64,000 nucleotides of DNA from an uncultured Oscillospiraceae bacterium (GTDB taxonomy: Bacteria > Bacillota > Clostridia > Oscillospirales > Ruminococcaceae), in the NCBI GenBank assembly GCA_904397845.1, contig CAJFOX010000030.1, forward strand, positions 1 to 64,000. Reading direction: 5' to 3'. Below the pieces are notes generated by a model. The model searched no databases and was not told the origin of the DNA. It saw only the letters and a program-made list of their open reading frames with translations. A program made the position numbers and the translations under genes. How positions within the stretch are numbered: position 1 is the stretch's first letter; every line of letters begins with the position of its first letter. Shown here in pieces: positions 1 to 8,861 of the stretch.

Positions 1-52
1 AGCCAATGGCTACACCGCATTCACACAACAATATTTCATTGAGATACAAAAG

Positions 53-90
53 CCCTTGGGGCACCTTCCTTACGGAGGGTGCCCCAAGGG
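53..90 (-). terminator. Rho-independent terminator after the rubrerythrin gene
   Basis: A 13-bp inverted repeat (53-65 with 78-90) surrounds a 12-base loop. Read on the minus strand it is followed by CTTTTG. It sits 20 bases past the stop of the rubrerythrin gene. The T-run is short, but the stem is strong and could also end a transcript arriving from the left on the plus strand. Confidence 0.75.
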
Positions 91-110
91 TGTCTTTTTC
101 ATTCTACCCA

Positions 111-647
111 TTAATAGTTTTTCGCTACAATCTGGAAGTAAGCCTGCGGATGCGCACAAACCGGGCAAACCTCCGGTGCTTTTTCTCCCACATGAATATG
201 ACCGCAGTTGCGGCAGATCCAAACAACCTGTCCTTCTTTGCAGAAGACCTTGTTTTCCTCTACGTTTTTCAAAAGTTCCAGATATCTGGCCTCATGCTCT
301 TTTTCAATTGCACCAACCATCTCAAACAGCTTGGCGATGTGGTCGAAGCCTTCCTCTTTTGCCTCTTTGGCAAAGGTAGCGTACATGTCGGTCCACTCGT
401 AATTCTCGCCCGCCGCCGCATCTTTTAGATTTTCTGCAGTTGTACCAATTCCGTCATGCAGCAGCTTGAACCACATTTTGGCATGCTCTTTTTCATTGTC
501 CGCCGTCTCCTGGAACAAAGCGGCAATCTGCTCATATCCCTCTTTCTTGGCCTTCGAGGCATAGAATGTGTATTTGTTTCTCGCTTGAGACTCTCCAGCA
601 AAGGCTGTCTGCAAGTTAGCTTCCGTTTTTGTACCCTTCAAATTCAT
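111..647 (-). CDS. rbr: Rubrerythrin
   Basis: This is a 178-residue non-haem di-iron peroxidase of the cytosol that reduces hydrogen peroxide in anaerobes, taking electrons through a rubredoxin-like centre. The N-terminal ferritin-like four-helix domain carries the ExxH iron ligands at about E52/H55 and E115/H118. The C-terminal rubredoxin-like knuckle has two CxxC pairs (C145/C148 and C161/C164). The length is typical of short rubrerythrins. A GTG codon lies directly before the ATG, so the protein may begin at 650; ATG at 647 was preferred, with AAAGGA upstream serving either. It is a single-gene unit with its own promoter, a Fur-family-like palindrome and a terminator, which fits peroxide-responsive control. 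Confidence 0.93.
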   Translation of the reverse strand: MNLKGTKTEANLQTAFAGESQARNKYTFYASKAKKEGYEQIAALFQETADNEKEHAKMWFKLLHDGIGTTAENLKDAAAGENYEWTDMYATFAKEAKEEGFDHIAKLFEMVGAIEKEHEARYLELLKNVEENKVFCKEGQVVWICRNCGHIHVGEKAPEVCPVCAHPQAYFQIVAKNY

Positions 648-666
648 CACTTGTCATCCTTTCTTT

Positions 667-685
667 ATTAAGAATAATTCTTAAT
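667..685. promoter_or_regulatory. Fur/PerR-type operator palindrome
   Basis: ATTAAGAAT-A-ATTCTTAAT is a perfect 9-1-9 palindrome just downstream of the -10 box of the rubrerythrin promoter. The 7-1-7 core geometry and AT-rich arms match PerR/Fur boxes. Rubrerythrin is a classic PerR target in clostridia, so PerR is the likely ligand. That assignment is inference. Confidence 0.7.
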
Positions 686-688
686 TAT

Positions 689-717
689 TTTATACCATCT
701 TCTTTATGGTTTGTCAA
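689..717 (-). promoter_or_regulatory. Sigma-A promoter of rbr
   Basis: On the minus strand TTGACA (712-717), a 17-base spacer and TATAAA (689-694). The palindrome at 667-685 covers the predicted start of transcription. Confidence 0.75.
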
Positions 718-789
718 TCAGAAAAAGCTATTTTGTAAAAATAAACAAATCGCTCATGATTCCTCTGTGCCTTTTCTCCTGGAAAGCCA

Positions 790-818
790 TTGTGATTTGT
801 GCAGTGTTATATTATACT
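790..818 (+). promoter_or_regulatory. Sigma-A promoter of the coaX unit
   Basis: TTGTGA (790-795), 17-base spacer, TATACT (813-818), followed about 20 bases later by AAAGGAGGA and the coaX start. Confidence 0.65.
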
Positions 819-844
819 AATGGTACGAGCAAAGGAGGATTCTC

Positions 845-1615
845 ATGATTCTGACCATTGATATCGGCAATTCCAATATTACCATAGGGGCTTATCGCGG
901 CGATGCGCTCCTGTTTTTGACCCGGATGGGCACTGATCGGAGCAAGATGCCGGACGAATATGCCATTGCCATCCATTCCCTGCTTCGCCTGTACGGTTAT
1001 CACGGCAGCGATCTGGAAGGGGCTGTCATTTCTTCGGTGGTTCCTCCTCTCTCTTCCTCTTTGAAACAGGCGATTACCCGCATCAAGCCGGTACGGATCC
1101 TGACTGTGGGGCCTGGCATCAAAACCGGCCTGCATATCGCCATTGACAATCCGGCACAACTGGGCGCAGACCTTGTATGCGTTTCCGTAGCCGCATTGGA
1201 AAAATATCCTTTGCCCTCTATTGTCATCGATATGGGAACCGCAACTACTATTTCAGCGATGGACCGGCACGGCAAAATGCTCGGCGGTTCCATTTTGCCG
1301 GGCGTGCGCATCTCTCTGGAGGCGCTGACTGCACGGACTGCACAGCTGCCGCAGATTGATCTGTCTGCACCGCCGCAGAGCGTCATTGGCGCCAATACCA
1401 TCGATTGTATGAAATCCGGCGTCCTATACGGCACCGCCAGCATGCTGGACGGCATGATCGACCGCTATAGGGCGGAATTAGGCGAAGATCTGACCGTAAT
1501 TGCCACCGGCGGATTGGCCAAATCCATTACAGCGTTGTGTCACAACGATATGGTATTGGATGAAAATCTGGTGCTAGAGGGGCTGCGGATTCTGTTTCAG
1601 AAAAATACAAAATAA
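845..1615 (+). CDS. coaX: Type III pantothenate kinase
   Basis: CoaX phosphorylates pantothenate, the first step of coenzyme A synthesis, in the cytosol. The 256-residue protein has the ASKHA-fold phosphate loop DIGNSN near residue 6, the DMGTAT motif near 130 and GGSILPG near 148. The family normally has GADR in the middle of the protein; here it reads GADL, with Leu in place of the Arg. The ATG has a strong AAGGAGGA site. It heads a plus-strand unit with an ECF substrate-binding gene, which suggests uptake of the vitamin by the next protein and trapping by this one. Confidence 0.92.
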   Translation: MILTIDIGNSNITIGAYRGDALLFLTRMGTDRSKMPDEYAIAIHSLLRLYGYHGSDLEGAVISSVVPPLSSSLKQAITRIKPVRILTVGPGIKTGLHIAIDNPAQLGADLVCVSVAALEKYPLPSIVIDMGTATTISAMDRHGKMLGGSILPGVRISLEALTARTAQLPQIDLSAPPQSVIGANTIDCMKSGVLYGTASMLDGMIDRYRAELGEDLTVIATGGLAKSITALCHNDMVLDENLVLEGLRILFQKNTK

Positions 1616-1707
1616 AAGCTCGCTTTCCGGCTGTTACGGCTTTTGGCCGTTAGCAAATAGAATGCGCTGTATCGGTTGACCGAACAGCAGCAAGGAGGAT
1701 TTTTATT

Positions 1708-2307
1708 ATGGCAAGAGCAACTGAGAAAACCCGAAAGCTGGTCCAAATGGCTATTTTAATCGCCGTCATGCTGATCCTGGCCTTTACCCCGCTGGGGTAT
1801 CTAAAAGTCGGCGCGATTGAAATTACCTTTATGACCATTCCCGTTGTCGTCGGCGCAATCATTTTAGGGCCTGCGGCGGGTGCGGTCCTGGGAGGCGTGT
1901 TTGGCTTGACCAGCTTCATCCAGTGTTTCGGCATGAGCGCATTTGGCGCAGCCCTTTTGAACATCAGCCCGATCCTGACATTTTTGGTCTGCATGGTTCC
2001 TCGTATCCTCATGGGGTATCTGGCGGGCGTCATTTTCCGGGCGCTGTATCATAGCGGCAGGACAAAAATTCTGTCCTTTGCCGTATCTTCCTTATCCGGC
2101 GCAGTACTGAACACCATCTTTTTTGTATCGTTGGTGATGTTGCTGTTTGGTTCCAGCGACTATATAACAGAAATGCGCGGCGGGTTAGGACTGCTTTCAT
2201 TTCTGGCCGCCTTTGTTGGCTTCAATGGCCTGGTGGAAGCCATCGTCGCTTTTGTTTTGGGTACTGCTATCAGCAAGGCGCTGGTACAGTTCCTGCCAAA
2301 AGAATAA
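1708..2307 (+). CDS. ECF transporter S component, possibly for pantothenate
   Basis: This 199-residue integral membrane protein has about six hydrophobic segments and the Gly/Ala-rich look of energy-coupling-factor substrate-binding subunits. Segments include one at about 11-30 and the GAIILGPAAGAVLGG stretch near 48. S components bind a vitamin and work with a shared EcfT/EcfA module encoded elsewhere; no ATPase is next to it. The AAGGAGG site fixes the ATG. Its position 92 bases after coaX argues for pantothenate (a PanT-type role), but the substrate cannot be read from the sequence. Confidence 0.8.
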   Translation: MARATEKTRKLVQMAILIAVMLILAFTPLGYLKVGAIEITFMTIPVVVGAIILGPAAGAVLGGVFGLTSFIQCFGMSAFGAALLNISPILTFLVCMVPRILMGYLAGVIFRALYHSGRTKILSFAVSSLSGAVLNTIFFVSLVMLLFGSSDYITEMRGGLGLLSFLAAFVGFNGLVEAIVAFVLGTAISKALVQFLPKE

Positions 2308-2375
2308 AAACGGGGAAATTGGACGGGCGGCACGGATGAACCTGTGCCGCCTATTTTGTTACTGGGAGAGATAAA

Positions 2376-2891
2376 ATGGACATTTTGTTTGAAAATCGCT
2401 ACATTGTTGATCTTCATATGCTTCGCAGCTTTGCCCGCGGCGCCAGTTTTTCACAAAAATTCTTTTTCCGCTTTTCCATCGTCGGAATGGCTGTCTGTAC
2501 GATGGCTCTGCTTTATTGCCTGGTATTTTTCCCAGGCAGTTGGGATCTTACCGTTTCGCCCGCAGTTTCTTTCCTTCTTTGCCTGGCGCTGTTTTTCTTT
2601 CCCAGCCTCACAGCACGGATTGTCTATCGCAATACCCAAAAGCTCCATGGCGGCATAATTCCCGAAACGGTTGTGCAATTTTCCAACGACGAAATCTCCA
2701 TGGCCGAAGGGACATTATCTGTTCGCTTTCAATACCGGCAAATCACAAAAATCCGGGAAACCAGGAATCTGTATGTGCTGATGCTGGGAAAGGACAGCGG
2801 CATTATCCTGGAAAAAAATTCCTTTACCATCGGCAATTTTGAAGCTTTCCGTTCCTTCATTCTTGAAAAATGCCCCAGCCAAAAAAAGTAG
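2376..2891 (+). CDS. YcxB-like membrane protein
   Basis: A 171-residue protein with two closely spaced transmembrane helices at about 30-50 and 57-78, followed by a soluble C-terminal domain of about 90 residues. The pattern (two helices, then a beta-rich tail with the phrase VRFQYRQITKIRET) is that of YcxB/PH-like C-terminal-domain proteins, whose role is unknown. It is the last gene before a strong terminator, so it probably shares the coaX transcript. No catalytic motif is visible. Confidence 0.7.
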   Translation: MDILFENRYIVDLHMLRSFARGASFSQKFFFRFSIVGMAVCTMALLYCLVFFPGSWDLTVSPAVSFLLCLALFFFPSLTARIVYRNTQKLHGGIIPETVVQFSNDEISMAEGTLSVRFQYRQITKIRETRNLYVLMLGKDSGIILEKNSFTIGNFEAFRSFILEKCPSQKK

Positions 2892-2920
2892 CCCATCAAT
2901 TCAAAAAACAGGAATAAAAA

Positions 2921-2954
2921 GTGCGGCCTTTCTCTGGACGGCCGCACTTTTTTT
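2921..2954 (+). terminator. Terminator of the coaX unit
   Basis: An 8-bp GC stem (GTGCGGCC at 2921 with GGCCGCAC ending 2947) is followed by seven T residues, 30 bases after the YcxB-like stop. Confidence 0.9.
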
Positions 2955-2994
2955 GAAACCGAATTCAATGTGGCTTGCTATCTCTTTCCATATG

Positions 2995-3020
2995 AAAAAG
3001 CGGCTGCACAGCCGCTTTTT
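2995..3020 (-). terminator. Terminator after the yitT-type gene
   Basis: AGCGGCT/AGCCGCT stem with a 4-base loop flanked by A5 on the left and T5 on the right, so it can act in both directions. It lies 18 bases past the end of the minus-strand gene. Confidence 0.85.
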
Positions 3021-3037
3021 CTTTTCTTCCACAAAGG

Positions 3038-3913
3038 CTAGTTCTCCTTGTCGATGGGTTTCCATCCTTCGCCGATGATTTCGCCGGCCTCCGTCACAAC
3101 AATAAACGCATTGGGATCATGACTGTGTACCAGCGTTTTCAATTTGAAAAACTCCGTTTTGCGCACAACAACCATAATGACATCCATCTCCATACCGGAA
3201 TAGGCGCCGCGCCCTTTTAAAATCGTTGCCGAACGGTTCAAATGGGCGATGATGTCTTTGGCAATTTCGTCATTTTGAGTAGAGACAATGTGTACCATCT
3301 TGCCGTTTTCCAGCCCATACAGGATGCCGTCCATCACCTGGGCGCTGGCGTACATGGCGATCAGGCCAAATAAGCTGGCCTCAATATTGCGGTAGACAAT
3401 GGCCGCTGCGGCCAGAACAAAGCAGTCCAGAATCAGCATCATCCGGCCAATCGGGATGTGCGGCGCCTTCAGCTGCAAGAGCTTGCCCAGAATATCTGAC
3501 CCGCCGGTAGTCGATCCACGCATGAATACCACCGCCAACCCAGCTCCCATGCAAACGCCACCGAACAGGCTTGCCAACAGTGCATTGCCTGTATAGGTGG
3601 GAAAATAAATCACTACATAGTCCAGCACTGCCGACATGATGACTACTGATTTAAGCGTTTTTGCCGTAAAAGTTTTTCCCAAAATCAAAAATCCGATGAT
3701 GACCAAAGGCACATTAATGGCAAAGTTCATCGCGCCAATAGGCAATCCCGTCACAAAGTTAATCAGCGTGGCAACACCGCTGACTCCGCCGGGCGCTACC
3801 TGATTCGGCGCCGTAAAGCAGAGGATCCCCACACCGTAAATGAGCGACCCCACCGCATCATACAGGCAATCCGCACAAAAGGTTTTGATTTTTCCACTTT
3901 TTACCTGCTTCAC
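3038..3913 (-). CDS. YitT family membrane protein (DUF161 plus DUF2179)
   Basis: A 291-residue protein with five or six membrane helices in the first 200 residues, beginning with the segment around VGSLIYGVGILCF. A soluble DUF2179 domain of about 80 residues ends the protein (AYSGMEMDVIMVVVRKTEF onward). The family is widespread in Firmicutes. Some members have been linked to spore germination or nucleotide-related binding, but a biochemical role is not established. Its ATG overlaps the stop of mini-RNase III by four bases, so the two are translationally coupled. A bidirectional terminator follows. Confidence 0.85.
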   Translation of the reverse strand: MKQVKSGKIKTFCADCLYDAVGSLIYGVGILCFTAPNQVAPGGVSGVATLINFVTGLPIGAMNFAINVPLVIIGFLILGKTFTAKTLKSVVIMSAVLDYVVIYFPTYTGNALLASLFGGVCMGAGLAVVFMRGSTTGGSDILGKLLQLKAPHIPIGRMMLILDCFVLAAAAIVYRNIEASLFGLIAMYASAQVMDGILYGLENGKMVHIVSTQNDEIAKDIIAHLNRSATILKGRGAYSGMEMDVIMVVVRKTEFFKLKTLVHSHDPNAFIVVTEAGEIIGEGWKPIDKEN

Positions 3914-4317
3914 TCTTGTTCCACCCTTTCCCGGAAGATTCGCATCGCCATGTCAAATAAAAAATACAGACGCTCCCAATCACCCTTGAGATACAAAAAA
4001 CCAAACAACGCTTCCACCCCGGTAGCCTTGCGGTAATCAGCCATTTCCGCATGTTTGGGGACACTGCCCGTGTGGGCATTTCGTCCTCGCTTGAGGATCT
4101 CCCGCTCATCCTCTTCCAATACCGGCTCCAATCCGTCATAGACCGCCGCTTGGGTCGATGCCCTCACCATCTTCACCTTGCGGGCATTGAGCTTTTTGGG
4201 GGGCATATTGCCCTCCTCCACGATTTTTTTGCGAACCAGCAGCTCATATACGCCATCACCGACAAACGCCAGTGTCAAAGGGCTCAAAAGCTTTGGGTTC
4301 CGTTCCTCTGGCGCCAT
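3910..4317 (-). CDS. mrnC: Mini-ribonuclease III
   Basis: MrnC is a 135-residue RNase III-type catalytic domain without the double-stranded-RNA-binding domain. In Bacillus it trims the ends of 23S rRNA precursors. The protein has the typical start LSPLTLAFVGDGVYELLVR, which contains the catalytic GDGVYEL motif, and a later acidic segment ending ATGVEALFGFLYL. The length equals the family norm. It lies 12 bases after obgE and overlaps the next gene, so it probably belongs to one transcript with obgE. Confidence 0.92.
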   Translation of the reverse strand: MAPEERNPKLLSPLTLAFVGDGVYELLVRKKIVEEGNMPPKKLNARKVKMVRASTQAAVYDGLEPVLEEDEREILKRGRNAHTGSVPKHAEMADYRKATGVEALFGFLYLKGDWERLYFLFDMAMRIFRERVEQE

Positions 4318-4329
4318 AATCCTGCTCCC

Positions 4330-5613
<1,284 letters not shown>

Positions 5614-5646
5614 CTATCCTTTTCCCAGTATTGGTAAAAGCATAAC

Positions 5647-5670
5647 AAAAAATCCCGAGGAGACCTCGGG
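5647..5670 (-). terminator. Terminator between rpmA and obgE
   Basis: CCCGAGG/CCTCGGG stem with a 3-base loop. On the minus strand it is followed by ATTTTTT. It lies 15 bases after the rpmA stop and may act as an attenuator for obgE. Confidence 0.8.
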
Positions 5671-5684
5671 CTTTTCAAGCTTTG

Positions 5685-5966
5685 TTACTGAGCAGGATAA
5701 ATGCTTACCTTTTTGCGATCCCGGCCGACACGCTCAAAACGAACCTGGCCGTCAATCAGGGCAAACAGCGTATCGTCAGAACCACGGCCAACATTCTCTC
5801 CCGGATGGATGTGAGTGCCGCGCTGGCGAACCAGGATGTTGCCGGCCAGTACATGCTGACCATCAGCACGTTTGACACCCAGCCGCTTGGACTCGGAATC
5901 ACGGCCGTTCTTAGTGGAACCAACACCCTTTTTATGTGCAAAGAACTGCATGCTTAAACGAATCAT
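5685..5966 (-). CDS. rpmA: 50S ribosomal protein L27 with cleavable N-terminal extension
   Basis: L27 sits at the peptidyl-transferase centre. This 93-residue protein begins [16 protein letters not shown]. In Firmicutes the short leader ending in QFF is removed by the Prp protease before L27 can work, leaving the AHKKG amino end seen in other bacteria. GGAGGTG precedes the ATG, so the extension is genuine. The prp gene is immediately upstream in the same unit, three bases away. Confidence 0.96.
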   Translation of the reverse strand: MIRLSMQFFAHKKGVGSTKNGRDSESKRLGVKRADGQHVLAGNILVRQRGTHIHPGENVGRGSDDTLFALIDGQVRFERVGRDRKKVSIYPAQ

Positions 5967-5969
5967 TCG

Positions 5970-6287
5970 TTACACCTCCGAAACAATGATCTGAATGGTA
6001 TTTTTGTAATCCTCTGCCAGAATTCTCAGATGCTCCAAAAGAGCTTCCAGCAGCAATGCCGCTTCCTTTCCCGCATCGGATGGTAAGAGGAGGGAAATTC
6101 GATTTTCCTCCACCGCAACCTCCGCCCTTTCCCCGAATTGCTCGGTAATGGCATTCGCGGTCAGCTGAACCGCTGAGGTTACGCTGGCGCATACAATATC
6201 CTGGCCTGCATCGGCATAACCGGCATGGCCCGATATCGAAAACGCCCTAAGCCTTGAACCCGATTTTTGGAATCGAACGGTAATCAT
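5970..6287 (-). CDS. prp: Ribosomal-processing cysteine protease Prp
   Basis: Prp (YsxB) is a small cytosolic cysteine protease that removes the N-terminal extension of L27. The 105-residue protein shows the conserved GHAGYA (catalytic His) near residue 20 and DIVCASVT (catalytic Cys) near 33. It lies between rplU and rpmA, the usual order in Firmicutes. The ribosome site is weak, and translation is probably coupled to rplU, whose stop is six bases away. Confidence 0.93.
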   Translation of the reverse strand: MITVRFQKSGSRLRAFSISGHAGYADAGQDIVCASVTSAVQLTANAITEQFGERAEVAVEENRISLLLPSDAGKEAALLLEALLEHLRILAEDYKNTIQIIVSEV

Positions 6288-6293
6288 ATCTGA

Positions 6294-6605
6294 TTACGCT
6301 TTGATTTCCAGAATCTCGACCTTGGTGTAAGGCTGTCTATGGCCGAGCTTTCTCTTCGAAGATTTTTTCGATCTGTAAGTAAATACGGTGATCTTCTTGG
6401 ACTTACCGTTTTTGGCGATTTTTGCGGTTACAGTCGCACCATCCACATAGGGTTTGCCGACAACAATCCCATCGTCCTTGCCAACTGCCACGATTTTGTC
6501 CAATTCAACGATTTCCAGCTCCTCATAGGGGAGCTTTTCGACGTAAATGGTATCGCCCTGTTCAACACGATACTGTTTTCCGCCGGTTTCCAAAATAGCG
6601 TACAT
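6294..6605 (-). CDS. rplU: 50S ribosomal protein L21
   Basis: L21 binds 23S rRNA early in 50S assembly. The 103-residue protein has the standard start [14 protein letters not shown] and the basic segment [15 protein letters not shown] near its end. It is the first gene of rplU-prp-rpmA and is preceded by a leader of about 85 bases and a strong promoter. Confidence 0.97.
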   Translation of the reverse strand: MYAILETGGKQYRVEQGDTIYVEKLPYEELEIVELDKIVAVGKDDGIVVGKPYVDGATVTAKIAKNGKSKKITVFTYRSKKSSKRKLGHRQPYTKVEILEIKA

Positions 6606-6690
6606 GGATTAAGGCACCTGCCTCTTTCTATAGACTCGCTGCTCAAAGGCGGCGCCAAAAGGCGCACTTACAGCCAGTTGCAAGCGGCAT
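6606..6690 (-). promoter_or_regulatory. Candidate L21 leader RNA
   Basis: The untranslated leader of rplU is about 85 bases long and holds complementary runs, for example TGCGCC against GGCGCC and AGGCAGGTGCC near the start codon. Its position and length fit the ribosomal-protein L21 leader known from Firmicutes, which is thought to give feedback control by the protein. A covariance-model match was not tested. Confidence 0.5.
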
Positions 6691-6695
6691 GGATT

Positions 6696-6724
6696 ATGAT
6701 ACCATAACAAACCTGAATTGTCAA
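6696..6724 (-). promoter_or_regulatory. Sigma-A promoter of rplU-prp-rpmA
   Basis: Minus strand TTGACA (6719-6724), 17-base spacer, TATCAT (6696-6701). Confidence 0.8.
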
Positions 6725-6759
6725 CTGAAAATGCCATTTTTTCGCATGAAAATGCGGAT

Positions 6760-7614
6760 TTATTCCCCTTTTGCCGCCTTTTGGGCGCTGGTCAGGGTAT
6801 TTTTCAAAAGCATAGTAATAGTCATAGGCCCTACCCCACCGGGAACCGGCGTGATATAAGATGCAATCGGCTCTACTGCGGCAAAGTCCACATCACCGCA
6901 AAGCTTTCCGTTCTCATCGCGATTCATTCCCACATCAATGACCACCGCACCGGGCTTGACCATATCGGCTGTGACAAATTTGGCTCGGCCGACCGCTGAT
7001 ACCAAAATATCGGCCCGGCGGGTCACCTCAGCCAGATTCTGCGTCCGGGAATGGCAGATCGTCACAGTACCGTTTTCATGTAGCAATAGCATCGCCATCG
7101 GCTTTCCCACAATATTGCTTCGGCCAATGACTACGCATTCCTTCCCGCTGACCGAAATTCCGGTAGAGTGGATCAGTTCCATCACGCCGGCTGGCGTGCA
7201 GGGCAGAAAATCGTAATTGCCAATCATAATTTTTCCCACATTTACCGCATGGAACGCATCTACATCTTTTGATGGCAAAATTCGCTCAATTACTGCCTTC
7301 TCATCTAAATGGCGGGGCAGAGGCAGCTGGACAAGGATACCGTGGATCTTGGGATCCGCATTCAGCCTGTCCAAAAGCTGCATCAGTTCCTCCTGGGAGG
7401 TTTGCTCCGGCAAAGCATATTCCTCAGAATAAAAGCCCACCTGCTCGCAACCTTTCTTCTTGTTTTTCACATACACATGAGAGGCCGGATCATCCCCGAC
7501 AATGATCACTGCCAGCCCCGGCCGGATCCCCGTTTCTTCCAGCAGTTTTTGGGTATCCACAGCGATCTGTTCCCTTGTTTTTGCCGAAATCTTTTTTCCG
7601 TCAATGATTGCCAT
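6760..7614 (-). CDS. folD: Bifunctional methylene-THF dehydrogenase / methenyl-THF cyclohydrolase
   Basis: FolD interconverts 5,10-methylene- and 10-formyl-tetrahydrofolate using NADP. The protein is 284 residues from the ATG chosen because GAGGAGG lies seven bases upstream; a longer reading frame with six more residues has no such site. Motifs include the substrate-binding [13 protein letters not shown] with the catalytic Lys, and the Rossmann signature [12 protein letters not shown], with [10 protein letters not shown] near the C-terminus. It is the one-carbon partner of the metF/metH genes further along. It lies 45 bases after lgt and may be cotranscribed with it. Confidence 0.96.
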   Translation of the reverse strand: MAIIDGKKISAKTREQIAVDTQKLLEETGIRPGLAVIIVGDDPASHVYVKNKKKGCEQVGFYSEEYALPEQTSQEELMQLLDRLNADPKIHGILVQLPLPRHLDEKAVIERILPSKDVDAFHAVNVGKIMIGNYDFLPCTPAGVMELIHSTGISVSGKECVVIGRSNIVGKPMAMLLLHENGTVTICHSRTQNLAEVTRRADILVSAVGRAKFVTADMVKPGAVVIDVGMNRDENGKLCGDVDFAAVEPIASYITPVPGGVGPMTITMLLKNTLTSAQKAAKGE

Positions 7615-7659
7615 TTTTATCCTCCTCGCCATTTTCCTGTTTACATCCGCAAAACAGGA

Positions 7660-8799
7660 TCATTCGTCCTGTTGGATCGTTTCTCTATTTTCGTTTTCCG
7701 GCTCAGAAGCCGTCTCGTCCGTTTGTTCCTCATGATCCGGGCTACCGGGCAGCTCTTCATCTCCGGGCAGACCCTTTTCTCCAGGCGATTTCTCTTTTTC
7801 AAGCGGCTCGCCGCCTTCCGCATCCGGGGCCGGACTTTCCGCCTCTTTCGGCTGCTTCTTCCCATAGAAATTTCCCTCTCGGATCAGCTGCGCTTCTTCG
7901 GTATCCACATACAGCTTCAGATACTCCGGATCGTTGCTGGTCTTTTTCTTTTGCAGCACCACCAGCAGGATAATCAAAGCCGTAATCGCCGAGAGAATAG
8001 CAAAGACCTGGGATACCCGTAAATTTCCGATCATCAGGCTGTCAGTCCGGAGCCCCTCGACGACAAAACGCTCCGCGCCATACCATATGGTATATACCAA
8101 AATCATTTGTCCGTCAAACTTACGGCGTTTTGTCATCCACACCAGCAGGAAAAAGCCCAGCAGGCACCAGACAGATTCATAAAAGAAGGTGGGATGCACC
8201 CCGATGGCATCGATTCCGCCCAAAGCGTCAATCTCGGCAGAGGTCAAGGTCGCCAGATACCGCTGCACTTGTGTAGAGCCAACCCCACTGGCATATTCGC
8301 TGGTCATTCGCCACGGCACCGTGGTGGCGCAGCCAAAAGCCTCGACATTGACGAAATTTCCCCAGCGGCCAATCGCCTGCGCCAGAATCAGCCCGGCGGA
8401 GCATAGATCCAGCATTGGCAAAAAGCGAACCTTCCTCCAGCGGCACAAAAACCACCCGCTCAGTACGGCGGCAATAACGCCGCCATAGATGCCAATCCCT
8501 CCCTTCCAAATCTGAAAGATGTCCATCAGGTTGTCTTTATACATATCCCAGGAAAAAATCACATAATAAATCCGCGCACCGATTACGCCAAAAATGATCG
8601 CACCAAGCAAAACATCCATCACACGGTCGGCGTCCAGCCCGAATTTTTTGGTGTTTTTCAAAACGTACAGCGTTCCCAGCAGGAAAGCGCACGCGAAAAT
8701 AATACCGTACCATTTGATCGTCAAGCCGCCGATGGAAAACGCGTCGGGACTGATCGTAAAGGAAAAGCCCAGCCCGGGAAAAGAAACGATCTGTGTCAT
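7660..8799 (-). CDS. lgt: Prolipoprotein diacylglyceryl transferase with acidic tail
   Basis: Lgt moves a diacylglyceryl group from phosphatidylglycerol to the lipobox cysteine of pre-lipoproteins in the cytoplasmic membrane. The first 275 residues form the seven-helix enzyme, including WYGIIFACAF, the catalytic-region signature GRWGNFVNVEAFG and the segment GGIGIYGG. The last 100 residues are an unusual hydrophilic, Glu/Pro-rich tail without membrane segments. Lgt proteins usually end soon after the last helix, so this 379-residue form is long. GGAGCTTTTGTC precedes the ATG. Substrates in this window include the PPIase, GHL10 and sugar-binding lipoproteins. Confidence 0.95.
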   Translation of the reverse strand: MTQIVSFPGLGFSFTISPDAFSIGGLTIKWYGIIFACAFLLGTLYVLKNTKKFGLDADRVMDVLLGAIIFGVIGARIYYVIFSWDMYKDNLMDIFQIWKGGIGIYGGVIAAVLSGWFLCRWRKVRFLPMLDLCSAGLILAQAIGRWGNFVNVEAFGCATTVPWRMTSEYASGVGSTQVQRYLATLTSAEIDALGGIDAIGVHPTFFYESVWCLLGFFLLVWMTKRRKFDGQMILVYTIWYGAERFVVEGLRTDSLMIGNLRVSQVFAILSAITALIILLVVLQKKKTSNDPEYLKLYVDTEEAQLIREGNFYGKKQPKEAESPAPDAEGGEPLEKEKSPGEKGLPGDEELPGSPDHEEQTDETASEPENENRETIQQDE

Positions 8800-8861
8800 G
8801 ACAAAAGCTCCATTCTGTTGTGTTTTATCTGATTGCCTGCCAATCCTCTGCCGCCAAAATT

